DNA of 64,000 nt. Source: an uncultured Paracoccaceae bacterium (GTDB lineage Bacteria > Pseudomonadota > Alphaproteobacteria > Rhodobacterales > Rhodobacteraceae). Each line of letters opens with the position of its first letter. Position 1 is the stretch's first letter. Under the pieces are notes generated by a model, which made no database searches, had not been told where the DNA came from, and saw only the letters and a program-made list of their open reading frames with translations. The DNA is taken from assembly GCA_947495795.1 (NCBI GenBank), contig CANMAI010000001.1:434001-498000 (forward strand), in the 5' to 3' direction. Positions 55,115-64,000 of the stretch are shown piece after piece. Both the position numbers and the translations under genes were made by a program.

Positions 55115-57766
55115 GTGGCAGAGACAGGCAATGTGACGCCGATGATGGCGCAATATCTGGAGATCAAGGGGCGCTATTCGGATGCGCTTCTCTTCTACCG
55201 GATGGGTGACTTTTACGAACTTTTCTTTGAAGACGCAGAAGCCGCATCTGCTGCCCTGGATATCGCTCTCACAAAACGCGGCCAACACCTCGGCAAGGAT
55301 ATCGCCATGTGCGGTGTGCCGCATCATGCAGCGGAAGGCTATCTTCTTACACTCATCCGCAAGGGCTTTCGGGTGGCCGTCTGCGAACAGCTCGAAAGCC
55401 CGGCAGAGGCGAAAAAGCGCGGTTACAAGTCCGTTGTGAAACGTGATGTCGTGCGGCTGGTCACACCCGGAACACTGACGGAAGACACACTTCTCAATGC
55501 GCGGGAACACAACTTTCTGGCAGCCTACGCCGAGGTGAGAGGAGAGGCAGCCTTTGCCTGGGTTGATGTCTCGACAGGCGACTTGCAGGTTACATCTCTC
55601 CAGCCACCACATCTTTCGCGTCTTCTGGCCCGGATCGCACCGAGCGAGTTGCTTGTACGAGAGGCAGAGGCCGAAACACTGCGCCCGGTGGTCGAGGATG
55701 CCAGCGTCACCCTAACCGCCCGCGCCTCCTCCAGCTTTGACAGTGCGAGCGGCGAGAGCCGACTTCAGGCGCTTTTTGATGTGAAGGCGCTGGATGCGTT
55801 TGGCGCCTTCTCCCGCCCGGATCTTTCTGCCCTCGGCGCACTGGTCGATTATCTCGACCTTACGCAACAAGGCAAACTGCCTCTCATACGCCCACCTTTC
55901 AAGGAAACTGCTGGCGGCGTGATGCAGATTGATATGGCAACCCGCCGCAATCTGGAACTTACACGCAGCCTGAGTGGCAGCCGCGAAGGGGCATTGCTGC
56001 ATGCGATCGACCGCACTCTGACAGGCGCAGGCGCAAGGCTGCTCGAAGTGCGCCTCTCCAGTCCTTCCACGGACCCAGCAGTGATCGGCGCGCGGCACGA
56101 CGCGGTTACTTACTTCGCTGAAGAAAGCCAGCTTGCGGAAGATCTCCGCGACCAGTTGCGCAAGACGCCCGATATCGAACGTGCGCTATCTCGCATTTCT
56201 CTGGAAAGAGGAGGGCCAAGAGATCTTGCCGCTCTCAGAAACGGGTTGGCGGCTGCAAACGCCAAGGCGGAAAAACTGGATACAGCGGACGCACCGGAGC
56301 TCATCGCTGCAGCCCGCGAAGATTTGAAAGGCCATAATGCGCTGGCTGATCTGCTGGAAGAAGCGCTCATCGCCGAGCCTCCCTATCTTGTGCGCGATGG
56401 CGGCTTCATCGCAAACGGCTATTCCGAAGAACTGGATGATGCACGAAAACTGCGCGATGAAGGGCGCGGTGTGATTGCCGGCCTTCAGAAAACCTATCAG
56501 GATCTTACCGGCATCAACGCGCTGAAGATCAAGCACAATAACGTGCTCGGCTACTTCGTGGAAACACCGGCAAGCCATGCAGAGAAGATGCTGGCCGCAC
56601 CACACTCCGATACTTTCCGCCACCGGCAAACCACAGCCAATCAAGTGCGCTTCACGACGGAGGAACTCTCAGCACTTGAGACCAAGATCCTAAACGCAGG
56701 CGGCCATGCGCTGGAATTGGAGAAGGCCTACTTTACCGATCTTTGTACCGCCGTTCTGAAGGAAGGTGCCCGGCTTGCCCAAGCCGCAAAGGCATTGGCA
56801 GAACTTGATCTTGCAACCGCACTAGCCGATCTCGCCAAGGGCGAAGGCTGGGTGCGCCCGGCGATCAGCACAGACACCACCTTTCGCATCGAAAAGGGGC
56901 GCCATCCGGTTGTGGAGCTGGCACTCCGACGCGGGCAGGAAGGCCCGTTTGTTGCCAACGATTGCGATCTCAGTGCCGAGGGCAAAAAGGCAAGGCCGCT
57001 CTGGCTGCTGACCGGGCCGAACATGGCGGGTAAATCCACGTTCCTCCGCCAGAACGCACTGATAGCACTTCTTGCCCAGATGGGCAGTTTCGTGCCGGCT
57101 GATCGAGCGGAGATCGGCATTGTCGATCAGCTTTTCAGCCGAGTGGGGGCCGCCGACGACCTGGCGCGGGGCCGCTCGACTTTTATGGTGGAGATGGTGG
57201 AAACTGCCGCCATCCTCAATCAGGCCGGGCCCCGCGCCCTTGTGATACTGGATGAGATCGGACGCGGAACAGCAACTTATGACGGGCTTTCGATTGCATG
57301 GGCCACACTGGAGCATCTTCACGATGTGAACACCTGCCGCACGCTGTTCGCCACACATTATCATGAGCTCACCAGTTTGTCGGCAAAGCTCAAGGGCCTC
57401 GCGAACGTCACAATGGCAGTGCGTGAGTGGGAAGGTGATGTGATCTTCCTGCACGAGGTGCGCGAAGGTGCGGCAGACAGATCCTATGGTGTGCAGGTGG
57501 CAAAGCTCGCAGGGTTGCCGGAAAGCGTGGTGGAGCGGGCACGCACGGTTCTCAAGGCGCTTGAGGAAGGGGAACGGGAAACGGGCCGAGCCTCAAAAAC
57601 ACTCGTGGATGACCTGCCACTTTTCAACGCAGCACCAGCCCCCCCTCAGCCCAAACAACAGGGCAATGCGCTTGAAACCATGCTCAAGGATATCCACCCC
57701 GACGAACTGAGCCCCCGGGACGCACTGGCCCTGATCTATTCCCTGAAAGCGGAAGCGGAGGATTAA
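55115..57766 (+). CDS. mutS: DNA mismatch repair protein MutS
   Basis: The 883-residue product starts with GTG, with GGTGAGGG upstream. The mismatch-reading domain has MGDFYELFFEDA with the Phe-x-Glu wedge. The ATPase has LTGPNMAGKST (Walker A), LVILDEIGRGTATYDGLSIAWA and FATHYHEL. It ends with a C-terminal tetramerisation-type segment. The last bases overlap the convergent grpE stop by 4 bp within a 16-bp palindrome. Confidence 0.98.
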   Translation: MAETGNVTPMMAQYLEIKGRYSDALLFYRMGDFYELFFEDAEAASAALDIALTKRGQHLGKDIAMCGVPHHAAEGYLLTLIRKGFRVAVCEQLESPAEAKKRGYKSVVKRDVVRLVTPGTLTEDTLLNAREHNFLAAYAEVRGEAAFAWVDVSTGDLQVTSLQPPHLSRLLARIAPSELLVREAEAETLRPVVEDASVTLTARASSSFDSASGESRLQALFDVKALDAFGAFSRPDLSALGALVDYLDLTQQGKLPLIRPPFKETAGGVMQIDMATRRNLELTRSLSGSREGALLHAIDRTLTGAGARLLEVRLSSPSTDPAVIGARHDAVTYFAEESQLAEDLRDQLRKTPDIERALSRISLERGGPRDLAALRNGLAAANAKAEKLDTADAPELIAAAREDLKGHNALADLLEEALIAEPPYLVRDGGFIANGYSEELDDARKLRDEGRGVIAGLQKTYQDLTGINALKIKHNNVLGYFVETPASHAEKMLAAPHSDTFRHRQTTANQVRFTTEELSALETKILNAGGHALELEKAYFTDLCTAVLKEGARLAQAAKALAELDLATALADLAKGEGWVRPAISTDTTFRIEKGRHPVVELALRRGQEGPFVANDCDLSAEGKKARPLWLLTGPNMAGKSTFLRQNALIALLAQMGSFVPADRAEIGIVDQLFSRVGAADDLARGRSTFMVEMVETAAILNQAGPRALVILDEIGRGTATYDGLSIAWATLEHLHDVNTCRTLFATHYHELTSLSAKLKGLANVTMAVREWEGDVIFLHEVREGAADRSYGVQVAKLAGLPESVVERARTVLKALEEGERETGRASKTLVDDLPLFNAAPAPPQPKQQGNALETMLKDIHPDELSPRDALALIYSLKAEAED

Positions 57767-58365
57767 TCCTCCTCCACCTCCTCGCGGGGTACGGCGCTGC
57801 CACCACCGGAGGAAACGCCCACCTGCGCCGGGCGCAACAGGCGTTCGCCAATACCAAAACCCTTCGTCATCACCTGAATGATGGAGCCTGCGGGTTGATC
57901 GGGAATGGGCGCTTCAAACATGGCCTGATGGCGCTTCGGATCGAACCTGTCACCGATCTCGGGCTCGATCGTCTCGATCTTGTGTTTGGCAAATACGGCC
58001 AGCAAGTCGCGCTGAGTCAGATCGAGCCCTTCGACCAATGCGCCTTCTTGCTCTCTCAAAGCATCGCCGATGTTTTCCAGCGCACGGCCAAGATTGTCAT
58101 GCACAGAGAGAAGATCCCGCGCCAGCCGAACACCACCGTAAAGCTCGGCGTCCCGGCGATCGCGCTCCGCACGCTTTCGAATGTTCTCCGCTTCCGCGAG
58201 AGCCCGCAAAAGGCGATCCTTCAGCTCATCACGCTCTGTGCGAACAGCATCCAGCTCGATCTCGTCATTGCTCGGATCGTCCTCAAAAGCATCCGCCATC
58301 AAAGCCTCGGGATCATCCAGAAAGTCGTCTTCCATATCGCTCATTTCGTCTCTGTCTCTGGCCAT
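57763..58365 (-). CDS. grpE: Nucleotide exchange factor GrpE
   Basis: The 200-residue homodimeric exchange factor for DnaK has an acidic, disordered N-terminus (MARDRDEMSDMEDDFLDD). A long coiled-coil helix follows (ELKDRLLRALAEAENIRKRAERDRRDAELYG in part), then a beta domain with the GrpE signature FDPKRHQAMFEAP and VMTKGFGIGERLLRPAQVGVS. It follows hrcA by 28 bp, giving a heat-shock operon. An alternative start lies at the second Met (MSDMED). Confidence 0.97.
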   Translation of the reverse strand: MARDRDEMSDMEDDFLDDPEALMADAFEDDPSNDEIELDAVRTERDELKDRLLRALAEAENIRKRAERDRRDAELYGGVRLARDLLSVHDNLGRALENIGDALREQEGALVEGLDLTQRDLLAVFAKHKIETIEPEIGDRFDPKRHQAMFEAPIPDQPAGSIIQVMTKGFGIGERLLRPAQVGVSSGGGSAVPREEVEED

Positions 58366-58393
58366 GCCTGCGTGTCCGTCTCTCTTCTTGCTG

Positions 58394-59467
58394 CTACAGT
58401 TCCGAACGGCCTGAAATCAACCGTCCAACAAGCTGCGCCGTATAGTCCACTATGGGCACAATTCGCCCGTAATTCTGACGCGTCGGGCCAATCACCCCAA
58501 CCGCACCGATAATCTTGCGTTCGGCGTTCATATAAGGGGAAACCACCAAAGAGGAACCCGAAAGTGAAAAGAGTTTGTTCTCAGAACCAATAAAAACGCG
58601 CACACCGTCGCCTTCTTCCGTCAACTCCAGCAGTTGGGCGAGGTCACGTTTACGCTCCAGATCATCAAAAAGGCTGCGCACACGCTCCAGATCTGCTTCG
58701 TTCTGATCGTCCTCCAAAAGGTTTGCGCGCCCGCGAACGATCAGGCGGGCAGGCTCGCTCTCCTGCGTGTTTGTCCAGATTGCGGTACCGTCTTCTACGA
58801 GCTGTGTAGCAAGCGCATCCAATTCTGCCCTTCGCGCGTCAATCTCGCGGCGCACAACGAAACCAAGCTCGCTGAGCGTCCGGCCCTCCAGAACGGCATT
58901 AAGAAAATTGGCAGCCTCACGCATTGCAGAGGGGGTGAGGCCCGGTGGTGGTGTGAACAACCTGTTTTCCACATGACCATCAGCCGTAACAAGCACGACC
59001 AGAGCCCTGTCGGAAGAAAGCGAAACAAATTCCAGATGTTTGATCGGCGCCTCAACCTTGGGTGCCAACACCAGAGATGCACCATGCGTCAACCCGGAAA
59101 GAAGGCCACCAGCCCGATCCAGCATTGCTGTAATATCGGGGCTATCGCCATCCAGCGACCGCTCGATTTCCCGCCGCTCCGAAGAAGAGATTTGGCCAAC
59201 CTCAAGGAAGCCGTCCAGAAAGAGACGCAAGCCAAGCTGCGTCGGGATCCGCCCTGCAGACACATGGGGGCTATCCAAAAGACCAAGATGCTCCAGATCC
59301 TGCATGGTGTTGCGGACGGTTGCGGCCGAAACCTTCTCGGAAAGGCTGCGTGCCAGCGTGCGGGAGCCAACGGGGTCACCCGTTTCCAGATAGCTCTCCA
59401 CAACGCTGCGAAATACATCGCGGCTGCGATCATCAAGAGCGGAATAGGTGTCTGATATCTTGCTCAT
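58394..59467 (-). CDS. hrcA: Heat-inducible transcription repressor HrcA
   Basis: The 357-residue repressor has an N-terminal winged helix (ESYLETGDPVGSRTLARSL, VSAATVRNTMQDLEHLGLL, HVSAGRIPTQLG) and the HrcA ligand-like domain ending in VGVIGPTRQNYGRIVPIVDYTAQLV. HrcA represses groESL- and dnaK-type operons by binding CIRCE. No CIRCE inverted repeat was found upstream of hrcA here. It is divergent from rph. Confidence 0.97.
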   Translation of the reverse strand: MSKISDTYSALDDRSRDVFRSVVESYLETGDPVGSRTLARSLSEKVSAATVRNTMQDLEHLGLLDSPHVSAGRIPTQLGLRLFLDGFLEVGQISSSERREIERSLDGDSPDITAMLDRAGGLLSGLTHGASLVLAPKVEAPIKHLEFVSLSSDRALVVLVTADGHVENRLFTPPPGLTPSAMREAANFLNAVLEGRTLSELGFVVRREIDARRAELDALATQLVEDGTAIWTNTQESEPARLIVRGRANLLEDDQNEADLERVRSLFDDLERKRDLAQLLELTEEGDGVRVFIGSENKLFSLSGSSLVVSPYMNAERKIIGAVGVIGPTRQNYGRIVPIVDYTAQLVGRLISGRSEL

Positions 59468-59624
59468 GATCCGGTCTAACCCAAAACAGCATTGCGTATC
59501 TATGCAGCTTGTCAGGCTGCGTCAATCTCGTACTGCAAATGAGAGTGCCAGCCGGGGACGCCAGCGGTAGACCCGCCCTTCTTTTCCAGCTAAGAGGCGG
59601 CACACTCACAAAAGGAGAGGCCTT

Positions 59625-60341
59625 ATGCGCCCATCGGGTCGTGCAAAAGATGAGATGCGGAGCATCACCATCGAGACAGGAATTGTGAAGCATGCGGCAG
59701 GCAGCTGCCTTATTAAGTGCGGTGATACGCATGTGATTTGCACCGCCTCTTTGGAAGAACGGGTGCCACCCTTTCTGCGCAACTCCGGGCTTGGCTGGGT
59801 AACTGCGGAATACGGTATGCTGCCGGGCTCCACTGGAAGCCGGAACAGGCGTGAAGCAACGGCTGGCAAACAATCGGGCCGGACGCAGGAGATCCAGCGA
59901 CTGATCGGGCGTTCCCTTCGTGCAGGCGTAGACAGGCCTGCCCTGGGTGAGCGCCAGATAACGGTGGATTGCGATGTAATTCAGGCCGATGGCGGGACGC
60001 GTTGCGCTTCCATCACAGGGGGATGGGTCGCTCTGGCTCTGGCGGTAAAAGGGCTCATGGCCTCTGGCGAGATCAAAACCAATCCGCTAACGATGCCTAT
60101 TATGGCCGTAAGCTGCGGGATCTATGGAGGGCAGCCTGTGCTGGATCTCGACTATGTTGAGGACAGCGACGCCGGAACGGATGCAAACTTTGTGATGACG
60201 GCAGAAAAGCGGCTGGTTGAGGTACAGGGATCAGCAGAAGGTGCGACATTCGCACGTGATGAGCTGAATGCGCTTCTCGACCTTGCGGAGATCGGATGTG
60301 ATGTGCTGGCGGCAGCGCAATCTGCAGCAGTGGAGGGCTGA
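59625..60341 (+). CDS. rph: Ribonuclease PH
   Basis: The 238-residue phosphorolytic 3'-5' exoribonuclease trims tRNA 3' ends. [51 protein letters not shown] and [23 protein letters not shown] are the family motifs, including the phosphate-binding Arg. The stop shares one base with the rdgB ATG. Confidence 0.98.
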   Translation: MRPSGRAKDEMRSITIETGIVKHAAGSCLIKCGDTHVICTASLEERVPPFLRNSGLGWVTAEYGMLPGSTGSRNRREATAGKQSGRTQEIQRLIGRSLRAGVDRPALGERQITVDCDVIQADGGTRCASITGGWVALALAVKGLMASGEIKTNPLTMPIMAVSCGIYGGQPVLDLDYVEDSDAGTDANFVMTAEKRLVEVQGSAEGATFARDELNALLDLAEIGCDVLAAAQSAAVEG

Positions 60342-60952
60342 TGGCGAAGTTTGCTTCGGACAAGCTTGTAATTGCGTCCCACAACGCGGGCAAACTGCGC
60401 GAGATTGCTCTTCTTGTCGAACCGTTCGGCATTTTAGTAAGCTCTGCCGCTGATCACGGTTTGCCGGAACCCGAAGAGACTGAAGATAGTTTTGAAGGTA
60501 ATGCACGGATAAAGGCGCATGCATCTGCCAAAGGCACAAGGTTGCCAGCTCTTTCAGATGATAGCGGGCTCGAAGTGGATGCGCTTGGCGGTGCACCCGG
60601 TGTATTTACGGCAGATTGGGCTGAAACGCCGGGTGGCCGCGATTTTCCAATGGCGATGGAAAAGGTTTGGAACGCCTTGCAGAAAACCGGGGATGCTGCT
60701 CCCTTCTCTGCACGCTTTGTCTGCACGCTTTGCCTGGCTTGGCCGGATGGCCGCGATGCAATCTATCGGGGAGAAGTTGAGGGCACGCTCGTCTGGCCAG
60801 CCCGCGGCAACCGAGGGTTTGGATTTGATCCGATGTTCCTGCCCTTGGGCGAGACCGAAACCTTTGGCGAGATGGATCCTTCGCGCAAGCACGCAATGAG
60901 CCACAGAGCGCATGCGTTCCAGCTTCTGGTGGCAGACGCCTTTGCCACTTGA
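60341..60952 (+). CDS. rdgB: XTP/dITP diphosphatase (RdgB/HAM1 family)
   Basis: The 203-residue enzyme hydrolyses ITP, dITP and XTP to keep deaminated purines out of nucleic acids. [54 protein letters not shown] and MSHRAHAFQ are the conserved substrate and metal sites. It is translationally coupled to rph upstream and overlaps hemW downstream. Confidence 0.97.
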   Translation: MAKFASDKLVIASHNAGKLREIALLVEPFGILVSSAADHGLPEPEETEDSFEGNARIKAHASAKGTRLPALSDDSGLEVDALGGAPGVFTADWAETPGGRDFPMAMEKVWNALQKTGDAAPFSARFVCTLCLAWPDGRDAIYRGEVEGTLVWPARGNRGFGFDPMFLPLGETETFGEMDPSRKHAMSHRAHAFQLLVADAFAT

Positions 60953-62093
60953 GAACTGGGAGGAAGCGGGTTTTGGCATCTATGTGCATTGGCCGTTCTG
61001 CCAATCAAAGTGCCCGTATTGCGACTTCAATTCCCATGTTCGCAGTTCAATAGATCAAGAACGTTGGCGAAATGCCTTGCTGACAGAGCTGGCCCACTCC
61101 GCTGAAGAATGGCCAGGCCGAACCGTTGACAGCATTTTCTTCGGTGGCGGGACGCCGAGCCTGATGGACCCGGAAACGGTGGCCGCGGTAATCAGTGCGG
61201 TGGGCCAGCATTGGGTGCTACGGGATGGCGCAGAAATAAGCCTTGAAGCCAATCCGGGATCTGTCGAGGCCGGGCGATTTGCAGATTATTCAGCAGCCGG
61301 GGTAAATCGCATTTCCATGGGTATTCAATCGCTCAGGGATGACGATCTTCGGCGGTTGGGCCGTCTTCACACTGCGGCGGAAGCCCGTGCGGCCTTCGAT
61401 ATCGCCCGTGCCCGATTTGAGCGCGTGAGTTTTGATCTTATCTACGCCCGGCAAAACCAGAGTATTGACGCATGGACAGCGGAGTTGAAGGAAGCCGTTG
61501 CGATGGCAGTGGACCATCTTTCACTTTATCAACTAACGATCGAACCGGGAACACGGTTCTATGATCTGGCACAGCGCGGAGGATTGCGCGGACTGCCGAA
61601 TGACGAAATTGCTGCAGATATGTTTGAGGCTACGCGGTCCCTTTGTAGAGATGAAGGACTGCCAGCTTACGAAGTTTCCAACCATGCGCGGCCTGGCGCG
61701 GAATGTCGCCATAACCGGATCTATTGGCAATGCGGTGACTACTTGGGCATCGGGCCAGGCGCACATGGCTTCGCGTCTTCCGGGGCTAGCCGATGGGCAA
61801 TGGAGACGGAGCCACATCCTGAAAACTGGTTGAAAAGTGTTGAAACTTCAGGCACCGGAAACATCCGGCGGAGTGCTGTTTCCCCACAGGATCAGGCGGA
61901 AAACTACCTGATGATGGGGCTGCGTCTCTCTGACGGTGTTGATTTGGCGCGATACCGAAGACTTGGGGGAGGCTCGATATCGGTCAGTTCCTTTGAAGAA
62001 ACAGGATTACTTAAGAAAGAAGCTGATCAGCTCTTTCTGTGTGAGGCTGGATATCCAGTTCTCAACTATATTATAAAATCAATTATTGATTAA
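60942..62093 (+). CDS. hemW: Radical SAM heme chaperone HemW
   Basis: The product carries the radical SAM cluster motif in [12 protein letters not shown] (CxxxCxxC), the SAM-binding GGGTPS, and [19 protein letters not shown] with the HNxxYW motif of HemW. HemW carries heme to respiratory enzymes rather than oxidising coproporphyrinogen. The start is uncertain: TTG 60942 with GGTGG about 10 nt upstream (383 residues) is chosen because it overlaps rdgB by only 11 bp. ATG 60912 would add ten residues. The 3' end overlaps the convergent parB by 11 bp. Confidence 0.95.
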   Translation: MPLENWEEAGFGIYVHWPFCQSKCPYCDFNSHVRSSIDQERWRNALLTELAHSAEEWPGRTVDSIFFGGGTPSLMDPETVAAVISAVGQHWVLRDGAEISLEANPGSVEAGRFADYSAAGVNRISMGIQSLRDDDLRRLGRLHTAAEARAAFDIARARFERVSFDLIYARQNQSIDAWTAELKEAVAMAVDHLSLYQLTIEPGTRFYDLAQRGGLRGLPNDEIAADMFEATRSLCRDEGLPAYEVSNHARPGAECRHNRIYWQCGDYLGIGPGAHGFASSGASRWAMETEPHPENWLKSVETSGTGNIRRSAVSPQDQAENYLMMGLRLSDGVDLARYRRLGGGSISVSSFEETGLLKKEADQLFLCEAGYPVLNYIIKSIID

Positions 62094-62964
62094 GAAGCTG
62101 GCAAATATCGTCTAGTTGGTCCAAGGATTTATACTTAATCTTTATTTCACCCTCGCCAGCCTCTGACAGATGGGTTATCGAAACACGCATTTTCAGATGC
62201 GCCGTTAGATCTGCCTCCAGTGCTCTTGTATCTGCGTCTTTATCCGACGGCTTAGGCACAGAGCTATCTTTTGTACGTTTCCCGGTCTTTGCCAATTGTT
62301 CAGCTTGGCGAACGGACAACCCATTGTCGATAATGTGTTGTGCCAGCCCGGTCGGATCTTCCGCACCCAGCAACGCACGGGCATGACCGGCAGACAATGC
62401 ACCTGCGTTGACCATTGCCTGGACGACATCAGGCAAATTCAGAAGTCTCAAAAGATTTGCAATGTGGCTCCGACTCTTACCAAGACTTGAGGCGAGTTTT
62501 TCTTGAGTGTGCCCAAACCGATCCATGAGCTGACGATAGCCCAAAGCTTCCTCAAGGGGATTGAGATCAGAGCGCTGGACATTTTCGATGATTGCTAACT
62601 CAAGTACCTCGCTGTCAGATAGATCTCTGATAAGGACAGGCACTTCATGCAGCGACGCCCGTTGTGCTGCCCGCCATCTGCGCTCCCCGGCAACAATTTC
62701 ATAGTGATCACTCCTTGACGGATGTTGTCTTACGATAATTGGTTGAAGTATGCCCTTTTCCCTGATCGATGCGGCAAGATCCGCCAAAGCATCCTCTTTG
62801 AACACGCGACGTGGCTGGTCAGGGTTTGCTGACATCGCTTCGATGGGCAACACTGTGTCCGGGCGAACAGACTTTGTATTTTCGTTAACACTATCTTCGC
62901 CAGTGTCAGCAAGGAGAGCTGAGAGACCACGGCCAAGGCTTTTCTTGTTCTGACGTGCAGCCAT
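62083..62964 (-). CDS. parB: Chromosome partition protein ParB
   Basis: The 293-residue CTP-dependent clamp begins LGRGLSALLAD, the ParA-stimulating tail. GERRWRAAQRA and IIENVQRSDLNPLEEALGY are the CTP-binding boxes, and TQEKLASSLGKSRSHIANLLRLL is the parS-reading HTH. A C-terminal dimer domain follows. No parS 16-mer was noticed in the window. It is 5 bp downstream of parA. Confidence 0.98.
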   Translation of the reverse strand: MAARQNKKSLGRGLSALLADTGEDSVNENTKSVRPDTVLPIEAMSANPDQPRRVFKEDALADLAASIREKGILQPIIVRQHPSRSDHYEIVAGERRWRAAQRASLHEVPVLIRDLSDSEVLELAIIENVQRSDLNPLEEALGYRQLMDRFGHTQEKLASSLGKSRSHIANLLRLLNLPDVVQAMVNAGALSAGHARALLGAEDPTGLAQHIIDNGLSVRQAEQLAKTGKRTKDSSVPKPSDKDADTRALEADLTAHLKMRVSITHLSEAGEGEIKIKYKSLDQLDDICQLLNQ

Positions 62965-62969
62965 GGTGG

Positions 62970-63770
62970 TTACCCCCTTTGATGGTCTCGTGTCTGCGTG
63001 CTGTGAAGGACTTCATCTGCGAGCTTCTGATATGCAATGCTTCCGGAGCTTCTGGGATCATATATAACCCCTGGCAGACCGTGAGAAGGGGCTTCACTCA
63101 ACCGAACATTCCTTGGGATAACCGTTTTCAGAACAAGTGCCCCCAGATTGGCCCTCACGTCTTGGGCAACCTGATCCGACAGTCTGTTCCGCGTATCAAA
63201 CATCGTAAGCAACACCCCGAGAATCTTTAGGTCAGGATTCACTGAGTTTCTAATTTCTCTAATACTTCCAAGGAGTTGGCTTAAACCTTCCAATGCGAAG
63301 AACTCACATTGGAGAGGGACAATAACCTGATCGGCCGCCGTCAGCGCGTTGACAGTCAGCAGATTCAGAGACGGCGGACAATCGATAAGAATATAGTCGT
63401 AATCCCCGCCTGAATCGCTATCAATTGCCCTTTTCAAGCGGAGAAACCGGTCTCTTTGAGAGCCCAGATCAATATCAATCGAGCTGAGATCTGGTTTCGC
63501 GGACACGACTGAAAGATTGGCTAAACTAGTGCTCATTGCTGCCGCCGTGAGCGTTGCATCGGACAAAAGAACATCGTGCACAGATATTTCTCTATCTGCA
63601 CGACCGATGCCGACACCGGTGGAAGCGTTACCTTGCGGGTCTGCATCAATCATAAGAACTTTCTTGCCGCGTCCAGCAAGAGATGTTGCAAGATTGATAG
63701 CCGTTGTTGTCTTCCCAACGCCGCCCTTCTGATTGGTGATGGCGATTTTAACTGATCTATTCCGAGTCAT
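62970..63770 (-). CDS. parA: Chromosome partition ATPase ParA
   Basis: The start chosen is MTRNRSVKIAITNQKGGVGKT, 266 residues; a longer frame starts at 63821. The deviant Walker A KGGVGKTTT, the Walker A' LMIDADPQGNAST and ILIDCPPSLNLLTVNAL are intact. ParA forms ATP-dependent DNA-bound dimers that move ParB-parS. It overlaps rsmG by 14 bp, giving the usual rsmG-parA-parB order near the origin. Confidence 0.98.
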   Translation of the reverse strand: MTRNRSVKIAITNQKGGVGKTTTAINLATSLAGRGKKVLMIDADPQGNASTGVGIGRADREISVHDVLLSDATLTAAAMSTSLANLSVVSAKPDLSSIDIDLGSQRDRFLRLKRAIDSDSGGDYDYILIDCPPSLNLLTVNALTAADQVIVPLQCEFFALEGLSQLLGSIREIRNSVNPDLKILGVLLTMFDTRNRLSDQVAQDVRANLGALVLKTVIPRNVRLSEAPSHGLPGVIYDPRSSGSIAYQKLADEVLHSTQTRDHQRG

Positions 63771-64000
63771 GTTCACCGATCTTGTATTCCAGCACCGCAC
63801 CGTCGGATTGAGCATCCGCATGGTGTACCTGAGGGCTTGGGTAACCCTTCCTCACACTCGCTTCAATCTCGGATTTGTAAGTTCGGCCTTTCGGGAAGAG
63901 AAGTACGCAGCTTTCCGCCATATGGGGCCAAGAGTATTCCAGCAACTGCCCGAGAGGTGCCAAGGCCCTGGCCGAGATCACATCTGCACCCTGCTGGGGG
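63757..64000 (-). CDS. rsmG: 16S rRNA (guanine527-N7)-methyltransferase RsmG, C-terminal part
   Basis: Only the C-terminal 80 residues are in the window; the gene continues beyond 64000. DVISARALAPLGQLLEYSW, a stretch ending LLFPKGR and KSEIEAS match the RsmG/GidB C-terminus. The enzyme methylates G527 of 16S rRNA. Its place before parA-parB is conserved and suggests mnmG and the origin lie to the right. Confidence 0.92.
   Translation of the reverse strand, partial: PQQGADVISARALAPLGQLLEYSWPHMAESCVLLFPKGRTYKSEIEASVRKGYPSPQVHHADAQSDGAVLEYKIGEHDSE

Noticed and set aside
59468-59624. CIRCE element upstream of hrcA
   Set aside because: GAGTGCCAG resembles half of CIRCE, but no matching TTAGCACTC half lies 9 bp before it.
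62083-64000. Chromosome origin or parS sites within the window
   Set aside because: No parS-like 16-mer or dense DnaA-box cluster was seen near parAB. The origin in this group usually lies beyond rsmG-mnmG, outside the window.

Overview
The window is an origin-proximal piece of an alphaproteobacterial chromosome, most likely a marine Rhodobacteraceae (roseobacter-type) bacterium. The evidence is the gene set and its order: dnaA-dnaN-recF-gyrB, rhodanese-rpsT, mutM divergent from ubiE-ubiB, a CcrM-type GANTC methylase, leuS-lptE-holA, mutS against grpE-hrcA, rph-rdgB-hemW, and parB-parA-rsmG. Betaine-lipid genes (btaA/btaB), a Rhodobacter-type porin and many 1-17 bp coding overlaps fit the same group. 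No species is claimed.

Layout. 1-1274: accessory debris, with a frameshifted IS3-family OrfA remnant and one small secreted ankyrin-like gene. 1275-5458: a very small (about 4.17 kb) integrative element inserted at the 3' end of tRNA-Thr(CGT) and bounded by 16-bp direct repeats. It carries a tyrosine integrase, an AlpA-type regulator, two small winged-helix/HTH proteins, an HTH replication-like gene with three near-palindromic repeats at its 3' end, and two uncharacterised right-end genes. 5606-13785: the minus-strand dnaA-dnaN-recF-(VOC-LysE)-gyrB block with a rhodanese gene upstream. 14087-21428: rpsT, enoyl-CoA hydratase, mutM, then ubiE-ubiB-TrpF-like-rnhB-ccrM and a strong terminator. 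21529-24207: a phospholipid-to-betaine-lipid remodelling operon (PlcP-like, btaA, btaB).

24210-36060: a surface-polysaccharide region with two very large two-domain glycosyltransferases of opposite domain order, a protein of unknown function between them, a TPR protein, tRNA-Arg(CCT), a Wzz/CpsD-like protein whose P-loop lacks the usual lysine, and an overlapping PPP-family phosphatase. 36072-37834: a Crp/Fnr regulator and a YihY membrane protein. 37908-44431: tamA-tamB outer-membrane assembly pair. 44568-48380: bifunctional sulfate adenylyltransferase/APS kinase and a nucleotide-sugar 4,6-dehydratase. 48622-49584: porin. 49840-64000: housekeeping genes for translation, LPS transport, DNA replication and repair, heat-shock control, RNA and nucleotide quality control, heme trafficking and chromosome partition. 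The window ends inside rsmG.

The best candidate for something little described is the minimal tRNA-Thr element: paired att repeats, candidate integrase arm sites, near-palindromic repeats spanning the end of its replication-like gene, and no recognisable structural, conjugation, defence or metabolic cargo. Secondary points of interest are the lysine-less Wzz/CpsD protein coupled to a phosphatase, the mirror-image giant glycosyltransferases, GANTC clustering before ccrM, and an inverted repeat that could mask the porin ribosome-binding site.
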